A stretch of DNA of 64,000 bases from Corynebacterium senegalense (GCF_900411315.1 NZ_LS990887.1:2027940-2091939); one strand, 5' to 3'. Numbered from the stretch's first letter, positions 1 to 9,329 are shown. Notes: generated from the letters alone by a model not told the origin. Translations and numbers: made by a program.

Positions 1-2
1 GG

Positions 3-53
3 CTCGTGGGGGAGTGGGCCGGTGGGTTTATTGCCGCGGTTGCGGTGGGGTGA
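3..53 (+). CDS. Possible C-terminal end of a gene that starts left of the window
   Basis: A reading frame open from the first base ends at TGA (51-53). It would encode LVGEWAGGFIAAVAVG, which looks like the last membrane segment of a hydrophobic protein. G+C drops immediately after this stop, which fits the edge between core chromosome and the inserted region. With only 16 residues no family can be named. Another frame stays open across the same bases to 366, but its composition is not protein-like. Confidence 0.3.
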   Translation, partial: LVGEWAGGFIAAVAVG

Positions 54-462
54 GGGGTTTGATGGGGGAAGTATAAATGGCAATGTTTGGTTGGCCTATG
101 TAAACCGACCCCATGTCTTTCGCTCGATAGAATCAGATGACTGTGAAACTAGAAAAAGAAAATGTATGTGTTACGTAACGGCCACCGTCATCCTGTGGGG
201 CTTATGGATTCTAAGATTCGACGAAAGTACCGACGGGTTTTCGGGGGATTTGCAGAGGACAGCCAGTTTCCCACCAACGCCTGTAAATCACCCGCATGGT
301 TTACCGAACTGTTTTAAGATTTTCCTCATTCTGGCAGGGCCTAAAGTGGGCCGAAGCCGGCGGTAGAAACCGGGGTCTCGGCCCGCGCAGTTTTCGCTGA
401 ACTTCGAGGGAACGTCTGATTCTAGACACAAGGTTATCGGTGAAGGGAAGGCGGTACAGGAA
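54..462. other. Lower-G+C non-coding stretch upstream of the ATPase gene
   Basis: This 409-base stretch has no convincing gene. Short open frames on either strand lack a ribosome binding site and any family resemblance. It probably holds the promoter of the gene at 463: a TAAAGT hexamer lies near 341 and purine-rich GGGAAGG lies about 15 nt before the start codon, with AGGAA directly against it. I found no direct repeats that would serve as attachment sites. Confidence 0.5.
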
Positions 463-2904
463 ATGAACACCGTAGCGCAAGTTGAAATCTACTCATCGCG
501 ATCGGGGAATCGTCAGTGGTTCGATCTCTTTGGGCCAGCGGAAGAATCAAACGCGGCTAGAGCTTGTTTGGTTTACGGACGTAATGGAGCTGGGAAATCA
601 TCACTAGCAAAAGACTTGGCAAAATCTCTGAAATCTGGAGAAGCTCTAATCACGTTTAAAGATGGGACGACGTCTCGACAGGTAACTGCGCGCGATGGGG
701 AGGTGGTGCGCCCGTCCCTGTTCAATGAGGACATCATCCGAGAGGCTGTGTTCGAGCAGCAAGGGAATGGCCAAGGGGGCCTGCAAACGATCGTCATGTT
801 CGGGGAGCAGATCGACAGGCGTACCAAGCTCGATGAAATTGAAGACGAAATCCAGGACCGGGCAACGAGTATCGAAGTCAAGCAACGTCGCCTTCATGAG
901 CTGGAAAACCCGGATGGTCTCATCGCTAAGAAAATGACCGAGTTGAAGAAGAAGTTAAAACAGGAAGAGGGATGGGCGGAATTCCGCAAACGTGCCGAAA
1001 ACCGTAAGAAACAACCCGTCATTAATGATGGGGTCCTCGGTGATTTCATTCACAAATACTCGGACGATATCGCGGACAGTCGTAATCTGGTCGAAATCCT
1101 CCGGGAGCGAGAGACACTGGTAAAGAGGCTTGAACAAAACTCGGACCGCAACAAAATCGATCCAAGTTTTGCACTAGTCCTGGGCGAGAAACAGCTGGAC
1201 GAATTGGACAGTCTCTTGTCACAAGAGATAAATTCTGACCCGGCCACGCCGATCGAGGAGCATTTTGTAAAAACCTTAAATGATCCGGCTCTTCGGTCAT
1301 CGTTTGACCTGGCTGCGGATGTAATAGTCGATCGCAATACAGCTTGCTGCCCAGCTTGTACTCAGGAGATCCCTCCAGAGCTGCGGCGACAGATTAGCTC
1401 GGCGATTCAGTCCATAAGAAGCAATGCCGAGCGCCAAGCCTTGATCGAAAGACTAGAGCAGCTTGCAGAAGTCGAATTTGTGGAGGTCACCGACTTTAGA
1501 GAAAACGAGCAAGCTTTCATATCTGCGGAGGCCCTACGAGCAGTTGGCACCGCGCGGGAATCCGTGCTCAAAGAACTTACGAATATCAAGCAACTGATTC
1601 GACAAAAGGTTTCAGCCCCAGAGGCTATCGTCAATCTGTCGCTGATAGACTTCCGTTCTGCGGTTGAGCGCCTGGAAACAGCAGCGCAGGTGTGTAAGTC
1701 AGAATTAGAGGCGAGAAACGCGACAATCGATCGATTCGATGAGGATCTGCAGCTGTTCAACGATTTAAATCGATTGGCAGTAGCGAAAACTGCAGATTCG
1801 GGAGCACTCATTCGGGAATTATCCGAGTGTTTGAACGAGGAAAAAGCACTTCGAGTCGAGTGTAAATCCCAGGCATCGCACATCACGCAGCTTGAAAAAG
1901 AAAAACTCGAAATTGAGGCAGCAGCTCAAGACCTAAACTTGGCGGTCGACCTCATGAATAGGTTTCTACGCGTTGTCTTCGCAGAGCCAGGGCGCCTTAG
2001 TCTTGAATTAGGGACTGACTGCTATGTAGTAAAAAGTAGGAATAAAGACGTCCGGGTTTCCGACTTATCTACGGGGGAACGCAATGTCATCACCCTCGTT
2101 TATTTTCTCGCGGACATCTTCCGGGACAGTTCAGACTACGAACACTGCAAGAGACAGCGCTTCATTATCTTGGATGACCCGCTTTCGAGTTTCGACCGCG
2201 ATAACAAGACCGGTGTCTTCCTCCTGCTACGCCAAGTAATTGGGAAATTCTTGGAGGGTAACAAATCCACTCAGCTAGTCATTTTGAGCCACGATTTAGG
2301 TCTGATTCAAGATTTCCATGCGGTCTTGAAGTCTGTAGACGGTGTGAGCACCACATCACGGGAGTTAGAAACCTCCCAGCTCCGTTCGATCAAATTAGAT
2401 GAATTCGGGTCATACACGGAACATCTGAAGAAAATCTATGAGTTTGCTGCGAGAGTAGACTTCCAAGGCGTCCTTCCTGCACAGATCCCTGCTGGCAACG
2501 AAATGAGACTCGTCTTGGAAGCGTTCGCCGAATTTGTAGCAGCAACCGACATTGTGAGCTTGCCTAAGAAAGCGGCGGTTAGGGATGCGTTAGAGGGGAC
2601 AAGTATAGCGATCGGGCAGTACTTTCAAAGCTCGCTTTATCGGCTCCTCCTCCACGGTGAGAGCCATTCCTCGGATTCGATTCGAGCAGGAGCATTTGAT
2701 TTCGCACCCCAAATTTCACCGGCTGAGCGTCGACTGATGTGTCGAGACTTGCTGTGCCTCATATATTCAATCTCCTCTGTCCACATTCCGGCAAAACTTA
2801 GTATGAAGCGAGGGAGAGACAGCGCGGACCTATATAATTTGAATATGTTTGAGACTTTGATTACCGATTGGCAGTCGGATATTGAACGTCGTACGCTTCG
2901 TTAA
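463..2904 (+). CDS. RloC/PrrC-like AAA ATPase, candidate anticodon nuclease
   Basis: This 813-residue protein belongs to the AAA_13 class of SMC/Rad50-like ATPases that includes the anticodon nucleases PrrC and RloC. Visible in order are Walker A GRNGAGKSS (about 39-47), a long charged coiled coil, a zinc-hook-like C296-x2-C299 (CPAC), a second coiled coil, the ABC signature LSTGE (535-539), Walker B FIILDDP (567-573) and the H-loop LSHD (608-611). The C-terminal part holds R682-x3-E686 followed by H731 and H735, which matches the Arg-Glu-His triad described for PrrC and RloC although the Glu-His spacing is longer. RloC is known to cleave tRNA in the anticodon loop after DNA damage or phage infection. 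No type I restriction genes adjoin it. Codon use and G+C are well below the neighbours, implying horizontal transfer. ATPase assignment is firm; nuclease activity is inferred. Confidence 0.75.
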   Translation: MNTVAQVEIYSSRSGNRQWFDLFGPAEESNAARACLVYGRNGAGKSSLAKDLAKSLKSGEALITFKDGTTSRQVTARDGEVVRPSLFNEDIIREAVFEQQGNGQGGLQTIVMFGEQIDRRTKLDEIEDEIQDRATSIEVKQRRLHELENPDGLIAKKMTELKKKLKQEEGWAEFRKRAENRKKQPVINDGVLGDFIHKYSDDIADSRNLVEILRERETLVKRLEQNSDRNKIDPSFALVLGEKQLDELDSLLSQEINSDPATPIEEHFVKTLNDPALRSSFDLAADVIVDRNTACCPACTQEIPPELRRQISSAIQSIRSNAERQALIERLEQLAEVEFVEVTDFRENEQAFISAEALRAVGTARESVLKELTNIKQLIRQKVSAPEAIVNLSLIDFRSAVERLETAAQVCKSELEARNATIDRFDEDLQLFNDLNRLAVAKTADSGALIRELSECLNEEKALRVECKSQASHITQLEKEKLEIEAAAQDLNLAVDLMNRFLRVVFAEPGRLSLELGTDCYVVKSRNKDVRVSDLSTGERNVITLVYFLADIFRDSSDYEHCKRQRFIILDDPLSSFDRDNKTGVFLLLRQVIGKFLEGNKSTQLVILSHDLGLIQDFHAVLKSVDGVSTTSRELETSQLRSIKLDEFGSYTEHLKKIYEFAARVDFQGVLPAQIPAGNEMRLVLEAFAEFVAATDIVSLPKKAAVRDALEGTSIAIGQYFQSSLYRLLLHGESHSSDSIRAGAFDFAPQISPAERRLMCRDLLCLIYSISSVHIPAKLSMKRGRDSADLYNLNMFETLITDWQSDIERRTLR

Positions 2905-3708
2905 GTCGGTTGCCACATGAACAAGCTCTGTATGGAGCTAATCGGAATCAGTTTCGCCCAACATCCTAGATTGTGCCAAGTGCAGTGAGAGACGGGGTGG
3001 CGTAACGGGTAATTATCGACTCCAAGCGGGATCTGCTGCGCACATTGCTCATCCCGTACCCTGCCGGCGACCCGTAAGCTCCGTTGGGAGTAAGGCTTCG
3101 AATAGGTCCCTGGTCTATCGCACCAGCGCTGGGGTCAACTCACCCAGAAGACCCAACACGGGGGAGGAAATCGTCGGACGATGAGAATCCGCGTGGGCAA
3201 CCCTAGGAAGATCGACTGCGGGCGATCAGGTTTGTTCTGCCCTGGGGGACTCCCGCAAGGTTACGAGCCGAATAGATTCCCCGCCGTCCCGTCTGTACTG
3301 GCGCTCTAGTGTCCGTAAGTACAGATGACTACGCTCCGAGTCATCGACCCCCGCAGTGCTTCGGGTGAGATGATACGGCGCCGATTTCGAACATTTTTGA
3401 TGTAACCGAGTTCGTCATGGACTGATCCCGTGGCGAGTTGGATGCGCCTGTGCAGGAAGTGCTGTTCCGCTTACTGGTGGAATTTTGCTTCGACTGGGTG
3501 CCAGCTCGTAGGCGAGAACTTTTCCGCAACGGCAGGAGGGCCCGTCCCTGCTGAGCTCCAAGCCCGGATTGAAATGGTAGCGAGCGGCTGGGCGGATCCT
3601 CCCGTTCCTGCTGGGGATTCGTGGCGCATGAGTGCAGTGGAAAGGGGTTTATTCCGAAGCATGTTGTCCTTCTACAGCATTTAGCTCGCGGCCGCTTCCC
3701 GCAATGAG
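2905..3708. other. Non-coding or decayed sequence downstream of the ATPase gene
   Basis: About 800 bases without a supportable gene. Frames on the minus strand (3341-3904) are rich in Arg, Pro, Ser and Cys and look out of frame. A short plus-strand frame near 3432-3551 (ELDAPVQEVLFRLLVEF and onward) has a protein-like flavour but no start signal. I see no transposase, tRNA or terminal repeats. This is probably the eroded remainder of the same acquired segment. Confidence 0.4.
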
Positions 3709-4212
3709 TCACGGGCGGGCGTGGAGCGAGGCACGTTGCGGAATTCCGGCAAATGCACGTTTTACTAACGCCGTCGGCACTTCGACGATCAGGGAAGGTT
3801 GGTACTCCGGCGTTTCGGTACCGATGACACGGAGGCCGTCGCTCTCGGCCAGCGCGTTCTTGAGCGCATGCCCCTCGAGACAGAGGCCGAGTGGCGACAG
3901 ACACTCAACGTTCACGCCGCGCGTTAGCTGGTGGAGGAGTGATCGTCCGCTGCAGGAGGTGGCCAAGACGAGGCCGCGTGGCGGCTTCTGGAGTACGTCG
4001 GCGTCACGAAGGAACAATGTGGCCAGGGCGCAACCTTCGGCGGTGAAGAGGGACCCCAGCTCGCGTTTTCCGTAGACCGAGCCCAGTTGGAGAGCTTGAT
4101 TTACGCGCCGTTTCAGGTGGCATTCGGACAACCTCGGTAGTGTGATGTACTCGGGTTGCCCGCCGCCCCCATCGTCCACGTGGCCCTCACGCCCGTTCGC
4201 CGATGGGAACAA
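3709..4212 (-). CDS. Hypothetical protein, possibly a relic
   Basis: A 167-residue frame with coding-like third-position G+C and a reasonable amino-acid mix (for example GLVLATSC, DGLRVIGTE, SLIVEVPTALVKRAF). I do not recognise the family. No clear Shine-Dalgarno sequence precedes the ATG at 4212. It begins 23 nt after the end of the frameshifted gene at 4236-4761 on the same strand, so the two may once have formed an operon. It has several Cys residues but no signal peptide or membrane segment. The opposite-strand frame looks like its shadow. It may be intact but poorly conserved, or a fragment. Confidence 0.4.
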   Translation of the reverse strand: MFPSANGREGHVDDGGGGQPEYITLPRLSECHLKRRVNQALQLGSVYGKRELGSLFTAEGCALATLFLRDADVLQKPPRGLVLATSCSGRSLLHQLTRGVNVECLSPLGLCLEGHALKNALAESDGLRVIGTETPEYQPSLIVEVPTALVKRAFAGIPQRASLHARP

Positions 4213-4235
4213 AACGAACAGCGCGAGTTGCCGGG

Positions 4236-4761
4236 CTAGTTCACCTGTAATTTGCTACCATCCACGTGGCGCAACCGTCGGATGGGGACGCGATCCTTTA
4301 CGTCGGTGAGCGTGGTTCGTGGTTGTCTGAGCACACCGTCGTAAGCTCGGCCATCTTCTATGAAGAGGGAGGAGAGACTTTCCAGGTGTTGCAAACGGGG
4401 AGCCGCTGGGACAACCTCGCGTCTCACTACTGCTGCGCGAGAACCCTGGGAAAATGTTTTGGTTCGTCGCGTCTTCCCTGATCAGCACGAACTTCTCAAT
4501 GCCGAAGACATAGACATCGCCGCCAGGAACCACGAGGACGATGTCCTGGCCGCAATGACGCACAGTCAACGGTGGGAGGATCTCCGACGTGGTTCTCTGC
4601 CCCTGACTCCAGCATTTGAGTCGCCCCCAGTTTCGGCCGATGGACACGGCCGGGGCACTAGCCTCGGGGGTGCATTCCGGCTGGGATGCTCGGGCGTGGG
4701 CAGCGGGAACTGAGAGGGCGGTCATTGCGATTAGGGGGCGAAAAGAGGAAAGTTCTGGCAT
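4236..4761 (-). pseudogene. Frameshifted gene for a small secreted protein
   Basis: The start is well supported: ATG at 4761 follows AGGAG at ideal spacing. The first about 85 residues read as a short signal-peptide-like N terminus (PLIAMTALSVPAAHARA) and a Cys-containing mature part ending near KFVLIREDA. From about 4470-4490 the original frame turns Arg/Ser/Pro-rich and stops at 4255, whereas the neighbouring frame continues sensibly (SLFIEDGRAYDGVLRQP, TLTDVKDRVPIRRL) to a stop at 4236. The simplest reading is a single frameshift in a gene of about 175 codons; a sequencing error is the alternative. No family is recognised. If the frame is intact as given, the product is a 168-residue protein ending at 4255. 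Confidence 0.45.
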
Positions 4762-4884
4762 GGCGGGCTCCTGAGTTGTTAGCGTCAAGGTCGTTCCCCC
4801 CCGATGTGAGAACGGCTTACGAGCTTCGTCGCGCCACTGCTGCGCCCATGTTTTAGAGTCGCGACCCCGCCACCCGCTTCCACG

Positions 4885-4890
4885 TACCCT
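4885..4890 (+). promoter_or_regulatory. -10 hexamer TACCCT, leaderless-type
   Basis: TACCCT ends 7 nt before the ATG at 4898 and there is no Shine-Dalgarno sequence between, so transcription probably starts at or next to the start codon. Confidence 0.45.
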
Positions 4891-4897
4891 CATCCCC

Positions 4898-5803
4898 ATG
4901 CGCATTCTCACCCACGACGAAGTCCTCGCCAGCCTGAGCCCCGCCGACGCCGTCGACGCCCTCCGCCAGGCGCTGCGGGACGGCTTCGACCCGGCCACCG
5001 ACCTTCCCCGCACGAAGGCGCCGCTGCACCGCGGGGAGATGCACATCCTGCCGGCGTCGCTGCCGCGCGTCAGCGGCGTGAAAATCCTGGCGATCCAGCC
5101 CGAGGACCACGACCCCGACCTCCCGCTCATCCAGGGCCAGTACCTGCTCATCGACAGCACCAGGCTCACGCCCTTTTCGCTTCTCGACGGCACCGCCCTG
5201 ACCACCCTGCGCACCCCCGCCGTCTCCGTCGCCGGGGTGCGGGATTTCCTCACGGGCGCCGCCGGGCCGCTGAAGGTGGTCATCTTCGGCACGGGGGCGC
5301 AGGGGCGCGGGCACGCCGCGACGGTGGAGTCTGTGGTGGGGGCGGGGGAGGCGTCGATAAGCTTTGTCGGCCGCAGCGAGCCGCGCGACCTGGGGTATCC
5401 CTGGCTCGCGGCGGGGTCGACCGAGGCCCGTGAGGCGGTGGCGGCCGCGGACCTCGCTGTCTGTGCGACAACCGCGCGCGAGCCGATTCTTTCGCTTGCC
5501 GACGTCCGCCCCGACGCCCTCATCATCGCCGTCGGCTCCCACACCACCGACGCCCGCGAGCTCGCCTCCGACCTGATGGGCGCGGCGCACGTCATGGTCG
5601 AGGACGTGGACGCGGCGCTGCGCGAGGCCGGCGACGCCACCCTGGCCATCGCCGAGGGCGCGCTGTCGCGCGAGGACCTGATCCCCATGAAGGACGTGGT
5701 GACCGGGACAGTCGAGCTCGAACGGGACCGGCCGATCGTGTTCAAGACCGTCGGAATGCCCTGGGAGGACCTTGTGGTGGCCGACGCGGTGGATCGCGCC
5801 TGA
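4898..5803 (+). CDS. Ornithine cyclodeaminase/mu-crystallin family protein
   Basis: This 301-residue cytoplasmic NAD(P)-dependent enzyme has the family's dinucleotide-binding Rossmann start VVIFGTGAQGRGHA (about 128-141) and the N-terminal substrate region with RTPAVS and HILPAS-type segments. The family deaminates ornithine to proline or reduces cyclic imines and alpha-keto amino acids; sequence alone does not pick the substrate. It stands alone, convergent with the AbgT transporter gene, with the stop codons only 26 nt apart. The start is set by the -10 hexamer at 4885 in the absence of a ribosome binding site. One internal site uses the rare codon ATA, which falls inside a GTCGNNAAGC word (5353). 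Confidence 0.85.
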   Translation: MRILTHDEVLASLSPADAVDALRQALRDGFDPATDLPRTKAPLHRGEMHILPASLPRVSGVKILAIQPEDHDPDLPLIQGQYLLIDSTRLTPFSLLDGTALTTLRTPAVSVAGVRDFLTGAAGPLKVVIFGTGAQGRGHAATVESVVGAGEASISFVGRSEPRDLGYPWLAAGSTEAREAVAAADLAVCATTAREPILSLADVRPDALIIAVGSHTTDARELASDLMGAAHVMVEDVDAALREAGDATLAIAEGALSREDLIPMKDVVTGTVELERDRPIVFKTVGMPWEDLVVADAVDRA

Positions 5804-5829
5804 CGGGGCACCCCGGGGGCGTCGACAAG

Positions 5830-7470
5830 CTAAAGCTCGAAGTGCATCGGCGCGCCAGGGCCGAGCGGAATGCCAAGGAAGTACCAGATGAGGAAGAAGA
5901 TGAACCACCCGGTGACCATCGCCAGCGAGTAGGGCAGCGCCAGGGACATCAGGGTGCCCACGCCCGCCTTCTTGTAGTAGCGCTGCAGGAAGGTCAGGGC
6001 GAGGGCGAAGTAGGGCGACATCGGGGTGATGATGTTGGTGGGGGAGTCGCCGATGCGGAACAGCATCTGCGTGACCTCGGGGGAGACGCCGACGTACATC
6101 ATCATGGGGATCACCACCGGTGCCATGAGCGCCCACTGCGCGGACCCGGAGGTCAGCAGCAGGTTGATCACCGCGACCATGAGCACGAAGCCCGCGAAGA
6201 GCACCACGACGGGCAGGTCCCAGCGCTGCAGCAGTTCGGCGCCGCGGATCGCGGTCCAGGAGCCGAGGTTGGACCACTTGAACCAGGCGAGGAACTGGGA
6301 GACCGCGAAGAAGAGAACGAGCATCGGCAGCAGCGACTTCAGGCCGGTGGCCATCATGTCAGGGATGTCCGCGCTCGAGCTGATCGTGCCGGCCACCAGA
6401 CCGTAGGTCAGGCCGCAGAGGAAGAAGCCGATGGAGATCGGCACGGCGATGGCCGTGATCAGCGGGGACTTCATGAAGCCCTCGTCCGGGTTGGCCAGCG
6501 GCGAGCCCGGCACGAACAGCAGCAGGAAGAACACCGCCAGGAAGGCCAGCAGGGCCAGGCCCGCGGCCTTGAGCGCCTTGGACTCGGTGGGGGAGAGCTC
6601 GAGGTCCTCGTCGTTGGCGTCGTCCGGGGAGTCGCCCGCGGTGGCGTTGGCGAAGGAGAGCTCGTGCTCCTCGATGTCGTCGTGGTCAATGAGCTGGCGG
6701 GCCTTCTTGTCCACGAACATCTCCGTCACCGCGGTGATGATCAGCGAGAGCACCACGGCCGAGGGGATGACGAAGAAGATGTTGGCCAGCGGGGAAACCG
6801 TGTACTCGGGGTCCACGATGTGCGCCGCCGAGGTGGAGATGCCCGCCAGCAGCAGGTCCGTGATGTTCAGGATGAGCGAGGCGTTGAACCCCGCCGAGCT
6901 GGCGGCGAAGGCCACCATCGCACCGACGATCGGGGAGCGACCCACCGCGTAGAAGGCCATCGCGCCCAGCGGGATGATGATCACGTAGATGGCGTCGGAG
7001 GCCACCGACCCCGTCACGCCCGCCAGCGCCACCATGAAGGTGAGCATCTTCGGGCCGACCTTGTCCACCATCGCGCGGATCATCGCCGAGAGCAGACCCG
7101 TCTGTTCCGCTACGGCCACGCCCAGCATCACCGACAGGATCACGCCCAGCGGCGGGAAGGAGATGAAGTTGTTCACGGCCTCGGTGACCATCTTCGAGAT
7201 GTTCTCACCCGTGAGCAGCGACTCCACCTGCACCATCTCGCCCGAGCCCGGGTCCTTCGCGGCCATCCCGATCTTCGCTCCGGCCCACGACGTCACCGCC
7301 ACCACACCGGAGAGGATGACGAAGAGCCAGAACGGGTCCGGCAGCTTGTTGCCGATCTTCTCCACCACGCCGAGGAAGCCAGCGGATTCTGACTTGCCTG
7401 GACTAGTTGTCTCGCGCGAGTCCCGGGATTCTTCCGGTTTCGTCGAGTTCTTGGACGTGGATCCTGCCAT
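5830..7470 (-). CDS. AbgT family transporter
   Basis: A 546-residue inner-membrane protein of the AbgT family, which imports p-aminobenzoyl-glutamate or, in some members, exports sulfonamides. It begins with a polar Ser/Thr/Lys-rich tail, has about a dozen strongly hydrophobic segments, a charged cytoplasmic loop rich in Asp/Glu near the middle (residues about 265-295), and the family's conserved late region with GDSPTNIITP. The start at 7470 follows AGGAAG with good spacing; upstream in-frame codons are not supported by a binding site. It is transcribed away from the DUF4230 gene. No peptidase of the abgAB type accompanies it, so its cargo is uncertain. Confidence 0.88.
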   Translation of the reverse strand: MAGSTSKNSTKPEESRDSRETTSPGKSESAGFLGVVEKIGNKLPDPFWLFVILSGVVAVTSWAGAKIGMAAKDPGSGEMVQVESLLTGENISKMVTEAVNNFISFPPLGVILSVMLGVAVAEQTGLLSAMIRAMVDKVGPKMLTFMVALAGVTGSVASDAIYVIIIPLGAMAFYAVGRSPIVGAMVAFAASSAGFNASLILNITDLLLAGISTSAAHIVDPEYTVSPLANIFFVIPSAVVLSLIITAVTEMFVDKKARQLIDHDDIEEHELSFANATAGDSPDDANDEDLELSPTESKALKAAGLALLAFLAVFFLLLFVPGSPLANPDEGFMKSPLITAIAVPISIGFFLCGLTYGLVAGTISSSADIPDMMATGLKSLLPMLVLFFAVSQFLAWFKWSNLGSWTAIRGAELLQRWDLPVVVLFAGFVLMVAVINLLLTSGSAQWALMAPVVIPMMMYVGVSPEVTQMLFRIGDSPTNIITPMSPYFALALTFLQRYYKKAGVGTLMSLALPYSLAMVTGWFIFFLIWYFLGIPLGPGAPMHFEL

Positions 7471-7693
7471 GGCGGGTGCTTCCTGGTCGGGGTCAACGGG
7501 CAAGCGCGCTCGCGGCACGCCTTTGTTGCCCTCCACACTAAATGCCCGCCGGGCGAAAGTGTGACACGGGGCACCTTTCGGGGGCCGGATAGTAAAGAAA
7601 CACGAGCGCAGCCGTAACATGTGCTGCTGAAAACCTGTGAGTTTCCGTATTCCAGCGACCCTCAACGACCCCCAGCGACCCCTAGGAGAACCC

Positions 7694-8326
7694 ATGTCCA
7701 TCGGCCGCCCCGCCCGAACCGTCCGTTCCGTCCTCGCCCTGCTCGCCCTGGCGGCAGTGCTGCTCGCCGCGCTCTTCGTCGTCCGGCCGAGCCTGTTCGG
7801 AACCGGCAAGACCACCATGTCCTCCGAGAACCTCGGCGCCACCTTCAACGACATCGCCGAGCTCAGCACCGAGGAGTACGTCTACTCCCGGGTGGGCAGC
7901 TTCGACCAGGCGGGCTTCCAGATCGCCGGGCGCACCGTGCCCTTCACCGGCCGCAACTTCCTGGTCACCTACGACGGCACCGTCAAGGCGGGCATTTCCA
8001 ACGCCGAGCTCATCGAGGTCCGCGTCGATGACACCGCGCGCACCCTCACCATCACCACCCCGCACGCGGAGGTGCTCAGCTCCTCCATCGCCCCGGAGAG
8101 CATCGCTGTCTACGACCAGTCGATGAACCCCCTCAACCAGGTCCGCGTCCAGGACGTCTCCGCCTTCCTGGCGGAGCAGGAGCGCAACGCCAAGGAAACA
8201 GCCGTGGACCAGGGCCTCCTCGAGCGCGCCGACAACCGCGTCGAGGACCTGCTGCGCAGCCACGGCGAGGCGCTCACCGAGGGCACCGCGATGGCGGACT
8301 ACGCCGTCGACGTGAAGTGGAGGTAG
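7694..8326 (+). CDS. DUF4230 domain membrane-anchored protein
   Basis: A 210-residue protein with one N-terminal membrane segment (about residues 12-31) and an extracytoplasmic domain matching the DUF4230 pattern, whose function is unknown. The start at 7694 is favoured by AGGAG at 7684-7688; an in-frame ATG at 7637 has no binding site. The C terminus ends in a beta-strand-like stretch after a helical region (AFLAEQERNAKETAVDQGL). It is monocistronic, divergent from the AbgT gene and followed by a GTCGNNAAGC word at 8339. Confidence 0.75.
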   Translation: MSIGRPARTVRSVLALLALAAVLLAALFVVRPSLFGTGKTTMSSENLGATFNDIAELSTEEYVYSRVGSFDQAGFQIAGRTVPFTGRNFLVTYDGTVKAGISNAELIEVRVDDTARTLTITTPHAEVLSSSIAPESIAVYDQSMNPLNQVRVQDVSAFLAEQERNAKETAVDQGLLERADNRVEDLLRSHGEALTEGTAMADYAVDVKWR

Positions 8327-8359
8327 GCCCGGCGGGGCGTCGATAAGCGCTGCCCTGGG

Positions 8360-8365
8360 TACACT
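8360..8365 (+). promoter_or_regulatory. -10 hexamer TACACT, leaderless-type
   Basis: TACACT ends 7 nt before GTG 8373, which favours that GTG over the in-frame ATG at 8379 as the start. Confidence 0.4.
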
Positions 8366-8372
8366 CGCAGCG

Positions 8373-9329
8373 GTGGACATGATCGAGATGACGCCGACCA
8401 TCGAGACGACCTACCGGGTCCTCGAGCTCATCGGCGTGTTCCTGACCAGCCTCGTTGCGGGCACCATCGCGCGGAAGATGAACTTCGACATCGTCGGGTT
8501 CCTGCTCCTCGCCATCATTTCCTCGCTGGCGGGCGGAGCGGTGCGCGACGTGCTCATCGATACCGGAAAGGTCGCCGCCCTCGTACACCCCGAGTACATC
8601 TGGGTGGCCATGGCGGGCGCGGCCGCCGCCTTTCTCACCCGGCTCCACGGGTTCACCTGGACCATGTTCCAGTACCACGCCGACATGGTCACCATCGGCG
8701 TGTGGGCCGTCACCGGCTCGACGAAGGCGCTGCTTGCGGGCGTGTCCCCGCTCGGCTGCGTGCTCATGGCGCTGGTCACCGCCACCGGCGGCAGCGTCAT
8801 CCGCGACATGATGATCGGGCGCATCCCCGCCCTGCTGAAAAACCAGCAGATGATGGCCATCCCCGCCATCATCGCGGCCTCCTTCAACGTGCTGCTCTAC
8901 CGCATCGGCCACCACGAGCTCGGCATGGTGCTCACCCCGATCCTCGCCTTCGCCATCGCGGCCCTCGTCTACTGGACCGGCTGGTACATCCCCGCCCGAC
9001 AGGACTTCGCGCCGGTCAATGACCTCGCGTGGAAGCTGCGCCAATCCTTCAGCGGCGTCGAGGAATCCGCCCGCTCCGCCGCCCGCACCATCGAACCCGA
9101 CTCCGTGCGCGAGTGGCGCCACGGCAAGATGGAGGAGATCGAGGCGGAGGAGCATCGCGAGCTCGGCGCCGACAACGCCGGCGAGCCCACCAAGGAAGAG
9201 GTGAAGAAGCGCGTCGGCGACAACCCCTCGCGCGAGGAGTTCATCGACGTGCTCTACAAGGCCTACCTCGACGCCGGCGGGAGCAACAGCCCCACGGGGT
9301 GGCAGGGGCTGCGCGCCCGCAGGCGCTAG
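8373..9329 (+). CDS. TRIC (UPF0126) family cation channel protein
   Basis: This 318-residue membrane protein carries two UPF0126/TRIC repeats, each with the GGxxRD signature (GGAVRDVLI and GGSVIRDMM), in about seven membrane segments. Prokaryotic TRIC proteins form trimeric monovalent-cation channels. After the last membrane segment there is a hydrophilic tail of about 100 residues, rich in Glu and Lys, which is longer than in many family members. The GTG start at 8373 fits a leaderless transcript. Its stop overlaps the promoter of the next gene, so transcription of the two is probably independent. Confidence 0.82.
   Translation: MDMIEMTPTIETTYRVLELIGVFLTSLVAGTIARKMNFDIVGFLLLAIISSLAGGAVRDVLIDTGKVAALVHPEYIWVAMAGAAAAFLTRLHGFTWTMFQYHADMVTIGVWAVTGSTKALLAGVSPLGCVLMALVTATGGSVIRDMMIGRIPALLKNQQMMAIPAIIAASFNVLLYRIGHHELGMVLTPILAFAIAALVYWTGWYIPARQDFAPVNDLAWKLRQSFSGVEESARSAARTIEPDSVREWRHGKMEEIEAEEHRELGADNAGEPTKEEVKKRVGDNPSREEFIDVLYKAYLDAGGSNSPTGWQGLRARRR

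Noticed and set aside
54-4760. Claiming that absence of GTCGNNAAGC words proves the left island is foreign
   Set aside because: About three copies would be expected in this length, and core stretches of similar size (for example 19.3-24.3 kb and 55.9-59.8 kb) also lack it. Low G+C is the better evidence.
4255-5811. A 518-codon minus-strand frame running through the ornithine cyclodeaminase gene
   Set aside because: Its upper two-thirds are the Ser/Arg/Thr-rich shadow of the cyclodeaminase gene; only the part below 4761 has a ribosome binding site and a protein-like start.
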